Made by a program: the position numbers and the translations under genes. This document shows positions 11,335 through 21,210 of a stretch of 39,877 nucleotides of DNA, piece by piece. Below the pieces are notes generated by a model. The model searched no databases. It was given only the letters and a program-made list of their open reading frames with translations, and had not been told where the DNA came from. Where the stretch lies: positions 1 through 39,877 of the forward strand of contig CAXKVV010000026.1 of NCBI GenBank assembly GCA_964058805.1, in the 5' to 3' direction. This DNA is from Schoenoplectus triqueter. Its lineage: Eukaryota; Streptophyta; Magnoliopsida; Poales; Cyperaceae. Every line of letters begins with the position of its first letter. Position 1 is the first letter of the stretch.

Positions 11335-12310
11335 ATTGCAGCTGCTTCTGAGCTCAAGCTGGTAATGTGGACATTTCCTTTTTTTTTGTTTGATTCTGAT
11401 TGAAGGTGTATGTTTAATTATTACTAATATTTTCTATGTGACACGATGCTAAGAAAGAGATCAGGAAACAAGTTGATCAGGCCAAACTTGTTAAGCTATT
11501 GACATTTCATTTTTTTCTCTTGGTCTGCTTTATGTTATGTAATTTTATTCTTAATTGTTATTGCTATTATTTTAATTGTTTTGCATCTCTTATGGTATAT
11601 GCAGGAAAGTCCAATGCTCGACTCCTCTGAGCTTTTTACAAATATGTATGTAAAAGGATATGGGTAGAGGTAATATGTCCATTTTTTTTTTTGCAAAATT
11701 AACCTTTTTATTTACTTCATGTGGAATCATTAAGAGGCACTGTTCTGTTACTCAATTAAATGGAGTTCACATATTTTTTTTTAATTTGACATAAAATGAT
11801 GTTTTTACCATAGAGTGGTGATGGTGTGTTAGTTCCAGGAGGTTTCAGGGAAAGAGGTATTGAGGAAAAAAATATGGCAGCAAAATTGTCTGGGAAAACA
11901 ACATACCATTTCTTAGTACTGCCTTGGGATATAGATTGTTGTGATTGAGTTTGCTAGATCGGTTATGCACCTTGAGGATGCGAATAACATAGAGATTGAT
12001 AAGAAAATAAGTCATCCCTATGTCATCATAACACCAAAGTTTTTATAAAAAAATATTTTTCATTTTTATTCATCCTTTTGTGTAATTTAGCTGTACATGT
12101 TTGTTTATTAAATTGCAAGTTGGATCAGAAGTTTGATAAATAGAAACTTAATTTTCTGACCCTTTTATGTGCTTTTAGGGATCGAGGAGCCACATGGGAG
12201 GGACGATGTGTCTTGGATTTGCAGTTGGTACTGCACCAAGGAAGGAGAAATGAGCTATGAATGATGTCATTAAGGAGTATGTTACCAAGCATATAAGTAA
12301 GGTACATATA
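11335..12310 (+). pseudogene. CTP synthase pseudogene (glutaminase domain remnant)
   Basis: Exon-like pieces follow the order of plant CTP synthase, which makes CTP from UTP, ATP and glutamine. The clearest are 11818-11880 (DGVLVPGGFRERGIEEKN), then after a frameshift about 11915-12000 (CLGI-stop-IVVIEFARS and VMHLEDANNIEID), then HPYVIITPKF near 12020, and after an intron ending TGCTTTTAG the segment GSRSHMGGTMCLG at 12179-12217. These match the glutaminase motifs around the nucleophilic Cys and the family's HMGGTMRLG region. Weaker pieces lie at about 11335 (IAAASELK) and 11605-11650 (ESPMLDSSELF). The family's CLGMQ is here CLGI plus a TAG stop, and the reading frame breaks between blocks. 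The synthetase domain is absent. Intron-like spacers are kept, so this is a DNA-level copy, not a processed one. A short open frame near 12820 (YMVNEVEEDAAKS) might be a later exon. Confidence 0.85.
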
Positions 12311-13469
12311 TTTATATTCTTTGTCATCTATTCATGTACTTATTATTAGTAGAATCATTGTTGTGTATATTATGAATTTACAAAGAATTTCTTCCAGCAA
12401 TATAAATTTTATGGTTTGACAAACTTAATCGTGAAATTGTAGGGCTTTTTCTGATTTAGTTAAGAAGAACATGCGAGCTATGACTGGTTAATGAATGTAC
12501 AGATTTTCTAATTATTATAATATTTTATTTTTCGATGCCACTCTTATGTCTATCGAAGAGGTGTTGCCAGTTAGTAAGCGGTACACAGTTAGAATTTAAA
12601 AAAGGGTTCATGATGCTGGATAAATGCATTTCTTACTGAAATATATTTTTAACTTCTTGATATTACTGGACTTCAATATTGTTACTTTTAAAGGGGTTCC
12701 TCTTATCATGGTTCAAAAAAATGATATTATTTGACATATTATATTTGTTATTTATTTTAAAATATAAGAAACTCCCTTATTGCTTGTACATGTGTAGCCT
12801 CTTAATATATAGATACATGGTGAATGAAGTTGAAGAAGATGCAGCTAAATCAGATGAGCTATTATTTAAAATTACTACTAGAATATCCGTTTGAATTATA
12901 TGTTGCTTTAGTTTCTACTGCATTAGTTTATGTTTTCTTATTGAAGCTAATATAGAGAATCATAATTTGATTAGTATAAGGTCTTTTAATAAATGAGTTA
13001 ATTTTATTTCTTACTTTTGTACATTAATTTTTTTAATTTATATAATTATTACTTATTTCAAAATAAAAGTGTCCAGCGTAAGAACGGGGTACCTCTGTTA
13101 TTAATTTTAAATTGGAGGAATGTAGAGGACAGAGGGTAGTTTTGACGTTCCACCATAAAAAAGGCCGCGCGTAAGAGTAGGTACCTTGACTAGTGACTCT
13201 TAAAAATGTGTTCGAAGTTTTAAGATATATTTTCATAATTTTTTTGAAATTTTTCTTAAAAATTATATAAATTTTTATATTATTTGAATAAAAATATATT
13301 TATCATATTATTAAAAATATAATTAGAGCAAGAAGCAATGTAGTTAATAAAACTGTTGGTAACATCACAAAAAATACAATTAGCACATTCAATATAGAAT
13401 AATTCTTCCAACACAAGAAGCATTATTGGATAAATTTATGGTTGAGATTAAGATTTATGGCACAACTAC
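12311..13469. other. AT-rich DNA, no gene supported
   Basis: Apart from a possible decayed 3' exon of the CTP synthase copy near 12815-12895, nothing is recognisable. Bases 13070-13200 are less AT-rich (GGTACCTCTG, GGCCGCGCG) but contain no frame I can assign. Confidence 0.35.
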
Positions 13470-14265
13470 AACGACCAATATTATTATAACCGGATCGGAT
13501 ATCGACGCGGAAAATTTTCGGGTTAATGGTTCATTGGTCGAACCGATGGGTCAACCGTTTCAACTATTGATTTTTTTTAAAATAAGTTGTATATATTTTA
13601 CATGTATATTGTATATTGATATATAAAATTAGTTATATTTTGATATCATTTTGGAAAAACTTAGCAAATTTATATTGAATAAAATATAAAAAATTGAACT
13701 TATAATAAATCTCAAAAATTTCCCATCAATATAAAATAATTGTGCGAATAGAATAATTTCCAACATAACATAGGATATAAATTATGTTGGTATCATAGTA
13801 ATTAAAAAATATAAAAGTTCATAATACAAAGCAATGTTATAAAACCAGATCGAACATCATTATTTATCAGTACGAACAAACAATTCTTCTTTCGTTATTT
13901 ATCTTGTCTATTTGTTAATATTTAAATATTTGAGGTCTTAGAAGTAAAATTTATAAAATATAAAAAGAAAATTTGTGTTCAAGGCATGATTTGTGCCTAG
14001 GGACTACAATGTACATGACTTGATTGATATTGTCAACTTTCTCTAAATTAATGGTAAGAAAGTTGCCTAAAAAATTGGATCCATAAAGAATCATGATTTT
14101 TAACAACAGAAAGCCATTTTTTTCATGAAAAATCATTCAATTAATCGGTTTTTACCGATTCTATAGCACATACGGTCCTTTGAGTGAACCAAAACGGAAT
14201 GGCATCCGAATCCGATATTTACCGAGCCAACTAACAGGTCCGGTCCGGTTTTAATAACAGTGACA
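13470..14265. mobile_element. Decayed TIR element(s) with AACCGGAYCGG ends
   Basis: The left end reads TTATTATAACCGGATCGG and the right end CCGGTCCGGTTTTAATAA, inverted with few mismatches. A third related end, GTTATAAAACCAGATCG, lies inside at about 13835, so this may be two nested or adjacent copies. The interior is AT-rich and non-coding. The superfamily is not clear and no target duplication is obvious. Confidence 0.45.
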
Positions 14266-14783
14266 GTGACAGATGTGAAGCATAGCATAACTCCTTACAA
14301 AGTATTTTTTATCCAATTTATGTTTCAACATTCAGTTATAATTTTTTCTAATATAGATGGAGTCTAAACTACTTATCTTTTAATTGTCCATAAAAATTTC
14401 TATCCGTTTGAACCTGTGAATTAACATTCAGTTATAATTTAAATTAATCAAATGAATTAGTTAGTTCCAAATTATAATTCATGCATTTTGGACTCAAATT
14501 TTCGATAGAACTATTATTACTGTCTATTCAATCGCGTTGGGGGCAAGGCATTTATTTGGTGTTGTCATGTCACTCAGGTAACACGCTACAACTCGTTAAA
14601 ATACAGAACCCACGGATATTTAGGAAGGGGACGAATCACTTGACAATGGGCAAAAAATTCGTCCTGATAACTGATGAGTGATGTATTATTAAATTTACAA
14701 AGTCCCAACTATTAAAATGTTTTTTTTTTTTGAGGAAAAACCAACTATTATAATGTTCAATACGCATGTGCATAAATATGGCA
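14266..14783. other. Intergenic DNA, no gene seen
   Basis: This is AT-rich sequence with no recognisable coding or structural element. The phrase AACATTCAGTTATAAT occurs twice (about 14327 and 14426). Confidence 0.4.
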
Positions 14784-14960
14784 TCACAAGTCGTAAGTTG
14801 TATGACCACCCTTTCTTTGTAAATCAACTAATCAAAAGTGCCAGACTCTTTAAATATCGTACAACAGGAGAGAAACCTTAGCGGCCCAAATTAATTTTTT
14901 GACATTGCATGCTCTAGAATCGGCCTGCTGACATATGTAATTTTCTGGCACAGTAAGAGC

Positions 14961-14969
14961 GGTACATCA
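14961..14969. repeat. Target site duplication of the MULE (left)
   Basis: GGTACATCA lies immediately before the left MULE terminus and is repeated exactly at 17913-17921 after the right terminus. A 9-base duplication is the hallmark length for Mutator-like insertion. Confidence 0.9.
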
Positions 14970-15050
14970 CAGATTTTTTTATTTTAGTAAATAAATAAAA
15001 TAAATAAATAGAAATGATAAGATTATTCTAAAAATTAGTCTATATAGTCT

Positions 15051-15105
15051 GGACCGAGTTTGAAACTCGGTCCCAGTTGTCTGTACCGAGTTTGAAACTC
15101 GGTCC
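15051..15105. repeat. Palindromic 32-bp repeat array, left outer (2 copies)
   Basis: Two copies of a 23-base near-palindrome (GGACCGAGTTT followed by GAAACTCGGTCC) start at 15051 and 15083, exactly 32 bases apart, joined by a CAGTTGTCT-type spacer. The second copy has GTACC instead of GGACC. They lie inside the left TIR. A half copy (GAAACTCAGTCCC) follows at about 15190. Confidence 0.92.
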
Positions 15106-15253
15106 CAGTTTTTTTTTTACATTTGTGTGTGTTATATTAAAAACAAAATACAATAGTTAGTAGATTGATCTAAAATATTACAACAAAAATGAAACTCAGT
15201 CCCAGCATTTAAAAATTACAACGTTTGTGTGTATTTGAAAATTACAGGTGATT

Positions 15254-15340
15254 GAACCGAGTTTAAAACTCGGTCTAGACATCTGGGACCGAGTTTAAAA
15301 CTCGGTCCAGACATCTGGGACCGAGTTTTAAACTCAGTCC
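15254..15340. repeat. Palindromic 32-bp repeat array, left inner (3 copies)
   Basis: Three more copies of the same near-palindrome start at 15254, 15286 and 15318, again exactly 32 bases apart, separated by spacers of the form AGACATCTG. The centre is here TTTAAAA or TTTTAAA instead of TTTGAAA, still self-complementary. This array lies just inside the TIR and has no counterpart at the right end. Confidence 0.92.
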
Positions 15341-15595
15341 CAGCATTCTGCTAACACCCAGCACATTTCTCCTTCATCTTTCTTTAGCCAATAATTTCTT
15401 TAAAATCGCCATTGTTACTGTTGTAAGATCTTCCAACTGAAAATTTATTTTTCGACAGATCCAGAGCCGATCCGTATTCATTACTCTCATCTCATCTCAT
15501 CAACATTGTAATTTTTTTCTATTTTGACTATTAATTTTTACTGTAAAATTAAAATATACTAACAGTAAGGTTTATCGTTCATACTGTAGAGACGA

Positions 15596-17561
15596 AAATG
15601 TTGCTGATCAATGTGTATCACGAAGATCAAATCCTGAACACTTCAACCGGCACGGGTTACGATATTCATGTCGCATGCATATTTTTTGCCGATGAGACAA
15701 TTCAACATTAGTATTAGAGCACTGATCAATATTGCACCAGCAGGTTCAGGTGATTTTTTTATAGCTTATTTGGGGTTATTTCTGATGAAATTTGGGGAAT
15801 GATTAAAACAACAGTTCCGTATCAACTATCCGGGTATAAAACACTGGAGCTAGTAGTTATATCTGAACCAATATCCAGTTCTGATAATTATGACCCGACC
15901 AGTATTCCTGGAAGTAGTAATCTAATAATGGCTGAGGAAAGAACCCACTTCCGAGCTCGGGAGCATTGATCATCTCGTATTCCAGTACAAAATGTGGATA
16001 TGAATATGGATGTGGATGAGGATGACGAAGAGGAAGAGTGACACCTGAATGTCGAGGAAGATGACATCCATGATGTAATAAATATAAATATGGATGAAAT
16101 TGATAAAGCAGTAGATGTCGAAGAAATAGTAAAAGAGTGGCAAATGTCTGTTCCTTTTATCAATCGAGTAATGAAGCACCCGTGTGTACAATTTGCTGAT
16201 AATACGCCAATACCGTATGCAGACGAGCCTTATTTTCACAAACCACCAATATTAACTATCGATGCTGAATTTTTATCGGGTCGGTATGCCGGTAAACTAT
16301 TTATGACATGTGGTTATGATGCGGAGCAACAACTACTACCACTTGCATTTGCTGTTGTAGCAGGCGAGAAAAGTGTGACAAACTGGAGTATTTGAGAGAC
16401 CATATTTTGAATGACAAGAATCAACAGGCGAGGCTGTTTACCGTTATTGTACTCAACACATTGCACAAAATATGTATAAAGATTGTCATATGAAAAAAGT
16501 AAAGGCTCTTTTCAAACAAGCTGCAAGACATAAGAAACCATGGAGGTGTGAGGAATATCTAAAAAAATTAACAACATTAGACCGGCATCCCATAACTTCA
16601 TAAGAAAAACAAAAATTATGCAAGAAAATCTTCCAACAGATCAAGTATCCAATAGAAGGACACGAAATAACAGAAACCACAATAACTAACCCGCTGCAGC
16701 TGAGTAAGTGTCAGCCGAGGAATTCCATTATGAGGAGTTAACCCCAAAGCAAGTGGCCGCATTACATCAAGAAAGATGGGCACAACATCTAGACGGGGTC
16801 TCAATCGGTGGGGAATAATGATAAGCAACGGTTCAGAATCACTGAACAACGTATTCATGATCGCTAGACAACTTCCGATATGTGTTATCGTTGAGAATAC
16901 GTGGCACAAATGTGTTGAGTGGTTCCATAAGCATCGAGAAATTACAGCAGCTTAGGAAGCCCAAGGTCTGGTGTTCTCCCAAAAGGTCACCGAACTGAAA
17001 AAATATCGCGGTGATAAGGGGAGAACTTATGATGTCATATCATTGGATTGGGGTATCAACAACTACGATGTTTATAACAGAAATGAATTTATCGAGACGA
17101 TAATATTCGATACTTATATAATTTTTTATTCAACTTCAAAATTTAAGCAATAATTTATAATTTCTATTTGAAATAATAGGGACAAAAGGGTAAAATGAAA
17201 TATGAGGTTGAATTAGCGATGACGGGAATTGATAATTGTTGGTGTCAAAAATCGCAATTAACGGGCATCCCATGCGATCACTTACTTGTTGTTTGTTCAT
17301 TTAGAAGACTGAATTACACTCAGTACGTTAGTCCATATTATATCATCCAGTACTACATTAACACATGATCTGGTCATTGACATAGTAATGACAATAAATA
17401 AGAATTGATCAATGTACAACGGTCCGGTCATTAGGCCAGATCCAACAAAAAACAATAAAGGAAGGAGAAGGAAGATACGCATTCCAATGGTTATGGATGA
17501 AATAGAGGATCGTATCAACATGCTGCCAATTCGAGGTCGAGCTCGTTCCAACAGAGCATGA
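15596..17561 (+). pseudogene. MULE transposase, broken
   Basis: This is the remnant of the transposase that would cut and join the element's own ends. An open stretch at 16090-16395 carries the MULE core: TIDAEFLSGRYAGKLF with the first catalytic Asp at 16261-16263, then YDAEQQLLPLAFAVVAGE. After a stop, the conserved block YRYCTQHIAQN appears at about 16433-16465. Only about 45 bases separate these blocks, where the family has a much longer segment containing the second catalytic Asp (DRH-type motif), so that residue has been deleted. A SWIM zinc finger (CWCQKSQLTGIPCDHLL) is readable at 17238-17290, followed by YTQYVSPYY and a basic tail (RRKIRIPMVMDEIEDR) ending at a TGA at 17559-17561. 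Multiple stops and frame shifts separate these parts. The start at 15596 is the first ATG after the left array and is uncertain. Confidence 0.9.
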
Positions 17562-17792
17562 TTTAGATTATCAGTGTGTTTATGTTTTTTATTGTTATAT
17601 TTATCAGAACAATTAGATTTCAATTGTTATTGTAATATTTCTATTTGTTTGATACTATTTTAGAATAATATATTAATCGTGTTTATATTTGACTTTATAA
17701 AACTTTATTTTAATTTTTGTTGTAATATTTTAGATCAATCTACTGACTGTTGTATTTTTTTTTAATATAACACACACAAACGTAAAAAAAAA

Positions 17793-17831
17793 TCGGTCCA
17801 GGCAACTGGGACCGAGTTTGAAACTCGGTCC
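17793..17831. repeat. Palindromic repeat, right TIR (1.5 copies)
   Basis: A full copy of the 23-base near-palindrome lies at 17809-17831, and a half copy (TCGGTCC) ends at 17799, exactly 32 bases before the end of the full copy. It mirrors the outer array of the left TIR. Confidence 0.9.
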
Positions 17832-17912
17832 AGGCTATATGGGCTAATTTTCAGATAATCTTACCATTTCTATTTATTTATTTATTTTATTTACTAAAAT
17901 AAAAAAAATCTA

Positions 17913-17921
17913 GGTACATCA
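17913..17921. repeat. Target site duplication of the MULE (right)
   Basis: GGTACATCA is identical to 14961-14969 and is followed by the resumption of the segmental-duplication sequence. Confidence 0.9.
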
Positions 17922-19010
17922 AGTTATTGATCCGTACAAAAAGTAGTAATAACGAGTAATTAATAAAGTGATAATCCTACATGGTCCTCTAATGTCTATC
18001 TCCACAGTCCCCTCTCTTTATTTGCACATGACCCCCCTACAATGACAGCGTAAAAAATATTTGTTTATGTGTTTCGTTCATTAATACAATATAAATACGC
18101 AGAAATGTTCTGCATTAATTGTTCAATTAACATCATGATTAATATGCGATACGATATTGACGATATTCTTTTCATTACAAACAATCATAAATTGTCTCCC
18201 ATCATAATTTATTTTAACTGTTTGCAAATAAATCATGTATATAAATTGTGATGCAAGTACAGAGTACAAATTAAAAAAAAAATATCAATCTCTTAACTTT
18301 TTATATGCATGATATATACATTAAATCATGTATATACAACTAAAATTTCAAATTAAGAGGAGTTATAGACGTTGCACCCGTTATCTACACAATGTAGTTG
18401 TACATATTGTTTATCGTTTAAGTATAAACACTTTTAAAAATTCATAATCCTTAAGTTCTAAAATATATGCTTTTAAAAAGTATTTATACTTGATACTATG
18501 TGTGCAAGTATGGTGTGTAGAACTTGATGTGCATGAATATTTTTTAAATTAATTATTGAAATTATTAAAATTATGAAAAAAAAGTAATTGTCAAGTAATT
18601 CTTTCTCAATTTGAGCTTGACCAGTATACCCTACTAAACACTAATTACTTCCAAACATACATCTTTTACCTACCTCTTATGTCTCGACCTCATCATCTCT
18701 AATAATATCTTCCAATATATATTGTCCTTGTCCAATATATCTCCTATATACAAAGTATCTCACAGGTACGCTGTGTGACCGTGCAAGTTATTTTATAGCT
18801 CACTGGACTAAGTGAGCCTAATTTATTACATAAAATTTATTGTTATTTCGTGAGTTGGTAATGTCATATATGTTGTAATTATTCGTTATTTAAAACATAG
18901 TTAATCATGCATGGGCCGGAATTCTTTAAGGCCGAATTAACTTCTGTGGCCGAGCGGGCCAAATACTTAAAAACCCGGGTAGACCGGTATGCTTTAAACT
19001 ACTTTACTTA

Positions 19011-19910
19011 TAACAATATAACGAATTATTTGCAAAGGTGATACTTCCATCAATTGTAGGTCATATAATTGGTAAGAGGAAAATATCGACCCCTCGGCAA
19101 AAGATAAGAGCAGGGAGAAATGAAAATGAGATGGTGATGTAGAGTACACAACACTGATACATAGGGTAAATAGATGTCTTGTAAACAGGGCAAGAGTTCT
19201 TCTGAGAAAGCCACTGTTTGATGCAGCACACATGATATCCTTGGCCGCATTATTACTTTTCCCATTTCTTCATTTGCTTCAGATTATTCCTACAGAAATT
19301 TAAAATGAAAATTTAAGATTATTAAAGAAAAACTGCAAAATTGATAACAAGAGGTGCAAAAGAAAAGCCAGGGAATTAAGGGTTGTACTTGACACATGGA
19401 GCATTTCTTCTCCGATTCAGATGAGGAAAAATGGAGAGCTGATGGTTTGAAAATGGAACTCTCCTGAGCTATTCATGGTAATGTTTAATAGAGCATAGGT
19501 AAGTTATTTTTTAATATGAAGCATCTTAGTTTCAGAGAGACACTAAAAAAATACTAATATTTTTTTATTTAGATATACCACCTTTTACTTGCGCTTCACC
19601 CTTGTGAATTAGAAGTTTAATTGAGCAAGAAAACGGATGAGCGATCAATTCCTTTTGTAGTCGATCTCGACTGTAGAGCTCGCTCTTAGGAAAACTGCTA
19701 GAGGATTACACGAAATAAATAAAGACGAAAAATGCTGATTCAAAGTATGATTAAGAGAGGGCATTATGGGAAACTAATTTAATCAGCTTCAGAGACGGGC
19801 TGTCGGAAATATTTCATCTCCTTTATTATCGCAGCTAGGTTTCCAAATATAAATCCAATTATTAATTACCTAAAATATCTCAAAATTATACAACACTTTA
19901 TTATCGCAGC
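19011..19910. other. Unassigned DNA
   Basis: Bases 19020-19300 are less AT-rich and have overlapping short open frames on both strands (for example 19050-19265 minus, and a hydrophobic plus frame around LRKPLFDAAHMISLAALLLF), but I recognise no family. They may be an exon remnant. The rest shows nothing I can support. Confidence 0.3.
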
Positions 19911-20679
19911 CAGCTTTCTCGTTATAATGTTTTGATCAGTGATTTTGTCGGATGCAGGATTTTGGTCGGGGTCAGTAATCGGATTCAGTAGCTCATCGGG
20001 TTCAAATCTATTAACTAATCGGATATTAAATAAAAATATTAAAATAATATCTTTTATATATTAAAAATAATAAAAATAAAAGTCAAAATAATAAATGATC
20101 ATAGTGATAAAAATTTTTTTTATGAAACTTCATATTTTAAAATTTTTACATAATTATTTCATTATCCACAATATTAAATATTTTTTCTCAATGAAGACAA
20201 TCTAGAGGGTCAGAAATTTGATCCAGAAAGGTCAGATTAATAAAAATTTAGCCTTAAATCTGTCCCTATCAGTGACGGTGATTATGTGATAAAATATGAG
20301 AAAAATGATCGATGTAGGCCGTATCAGTATCACTTATAACAATTATTGTGATAATAATAATATTAACATTAAAAAAACTGCATTTAAATTCAATATCTAC
20401 AAGGTTAATATGCAATGTATTTAAATAAAAATCATAATATTTCGATATGTTTTGAAATCAATCCATCATCAAATATATAATATTCAAATTGTAAGAAATT
20501 TCATAGTTAGTGCGATGTCTTTATGTCCAATAGTATATTTATACTTTATGTTTTTATTTTCAATCTTATTCAAAAATATTGATTGTAAAATAATTTGGAT
20601 AATACAGTGTATTCAATTATCGATAATGAAAAAGTAAGACAACTCATCTAAAGTAATTAAAGAAGGTATCCTACTTGCC
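19911..20679. other. AT-rich DNA with a possible decayed MITE
   Basis: GATCAGTGATTTTGTCGGA near 19935 and TCTGTCCCTATCAGTGAC near 20260 are loosely inverted, and the sequence between is AT-rich with GATCGG-like words at the edges, as in plant MITEs. Mismatches are many and no target duplication is seen. Bases 20280-20680 hold nothing recognisable. Confidence 0.3.
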
Positions 20680-20698
20680 GGGGGGGGGGGGGGGGGGG
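20680..20698. repeat. Poly-G tract (19 G)
   Basis: Nineteen consecutive G residues stand in otherwise AT-rich DNA. Such a run can form G-quadruplexes and is also prone to length error in sequencing or assembly. Confidence 0.95.
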
Positions 20699-21169
20699 TA
20701 TTTCATCCCATAGATTTAATAGTTAGATCTTACCAAATTTATGCTCTGCCAAATGATAATATCCCTAAGTGGGTTCAACGTTAACTTTTCAGGTTAAATT
20801 ATGTCCATTAGATCAGACTTATTATGGGTACACATAATATAGATCGGTTTTCACATTTTAAATCTGTTATTTGAAGTAATTATGCGCATCAAACAACTTG
20901 GTGGGTTTAAGAACATCATAGCATTACTTTCATCAATAATAATGACAATCTTCAAGGATTTTGCAAATATTTTTGAAAAAAATTTGAAAGGGAAATATAT
21001 TGTAGACATATTTTAAACTTACAAAAATAAAATTTAAATTCAATATGTTATTAATGTTTCATGAAATAGTGTTAGATAAATTCGAATGTTCCCTTCCCTT
21101 TACTTTTATGGTGGGGATCCCTTGATAATTAGTTATTTTGACAATTTTGATAACTATCTTTTAAATAAA
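20699..21169. other. Intergenic DNA, no gene seen
   Basis: No coding or repeat structure that I can support. Confidence 0.4.
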
Positions 21170-21210
21170 CTAGGGTAACACAACCCGCACTTCGCGGCGG
21201 GGTTGTACAC
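21170..21210 (-). mobile_element. Helitron 3' terminus (element extends to the right)
   Basis: On the minus strand the sequence reads a GC-rich hairpin (AACCCCGC, loop, GCGGGTT), then eight bases (GTGTTACC), then CTAG followed by T. A hairpin just upstream of CTRR, inserted before T, is the diagnostic 3' end of plant Helitrons. The element body should extend rightward in this window. I could not identify the 5' TC end; ATCTATACTTTC on the minus strand at 22711 is a weak candidate. Confidence 0.65.

Larger units (their letters stand above)
14970..17912 (+). mobile_element. Mutator-like element (MULE) with long TIRs
   Basis: The element is 2,943 bases long. The left TIR begins CAGATTTTTTTATTTTAG; the right end, reverse-complemented, begins TAGATTTTTTTTATTTTAG. 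The two ends stay similar for roughly 200 bases, including the shared phrases GTGTGTGTTATATTAAA and GTAGATTGATCTAAAATATT. It is flanked by the perfect 9-bp duplication GGTACATCA. The interior holds a broken plus-strand transposase with a MULE core and a SWIM zinc finger. The right TIR lacks some of the palindrome copies present on the left. The paralogous segment near 28990-29005 lacks this element, which supports its insertion after the duplication. Confidence 0.93.
14784..19010. repeat. Segmental duplication, left copy
   Basis: Outside the inserted MULE, this segment is collinear with 28811-31230. Matching landmarks are AATCAAAAGTG (14831 and 28828), TTTTTTGACATT (14897 and 28899), ACATGGTCCTC (17979 and 29813), TTCATTAATACA (18079 and 29953), ATCATAAATTGT (18184 and 30047), AACACTAATTAC (18638 and 30384), TTACATAAAATTTA (18826 and 31078) and a shared GGCCGAG segment (18950 and 31176). 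Divergence is substantial with many small indels, so it is old. It seems to contain no gene. Confidence 0.8.

Noticed and set aside
15888..16239. Minus-strand Ser-rich open frames over the MULE
   Set aside because: They are antisense shadows of the acidic, Asp/Glu-coding stretch of the transposase; no family resemblance.
15051..17831. The palindromic 32-bp repeats as a CRISPR-like array
   Set aside because: Spacers are short, nearly identical to each other, and the repeats lie in the inverted termini of a transposon in a plant nuclear sequence. No cas genes exist here.
18069..18251. Short open frame in the left segmental copy
   Set aside because: The equivalent position in the right copy (about 29950-30100) does not keep the frame, so it is not under coding constraint.
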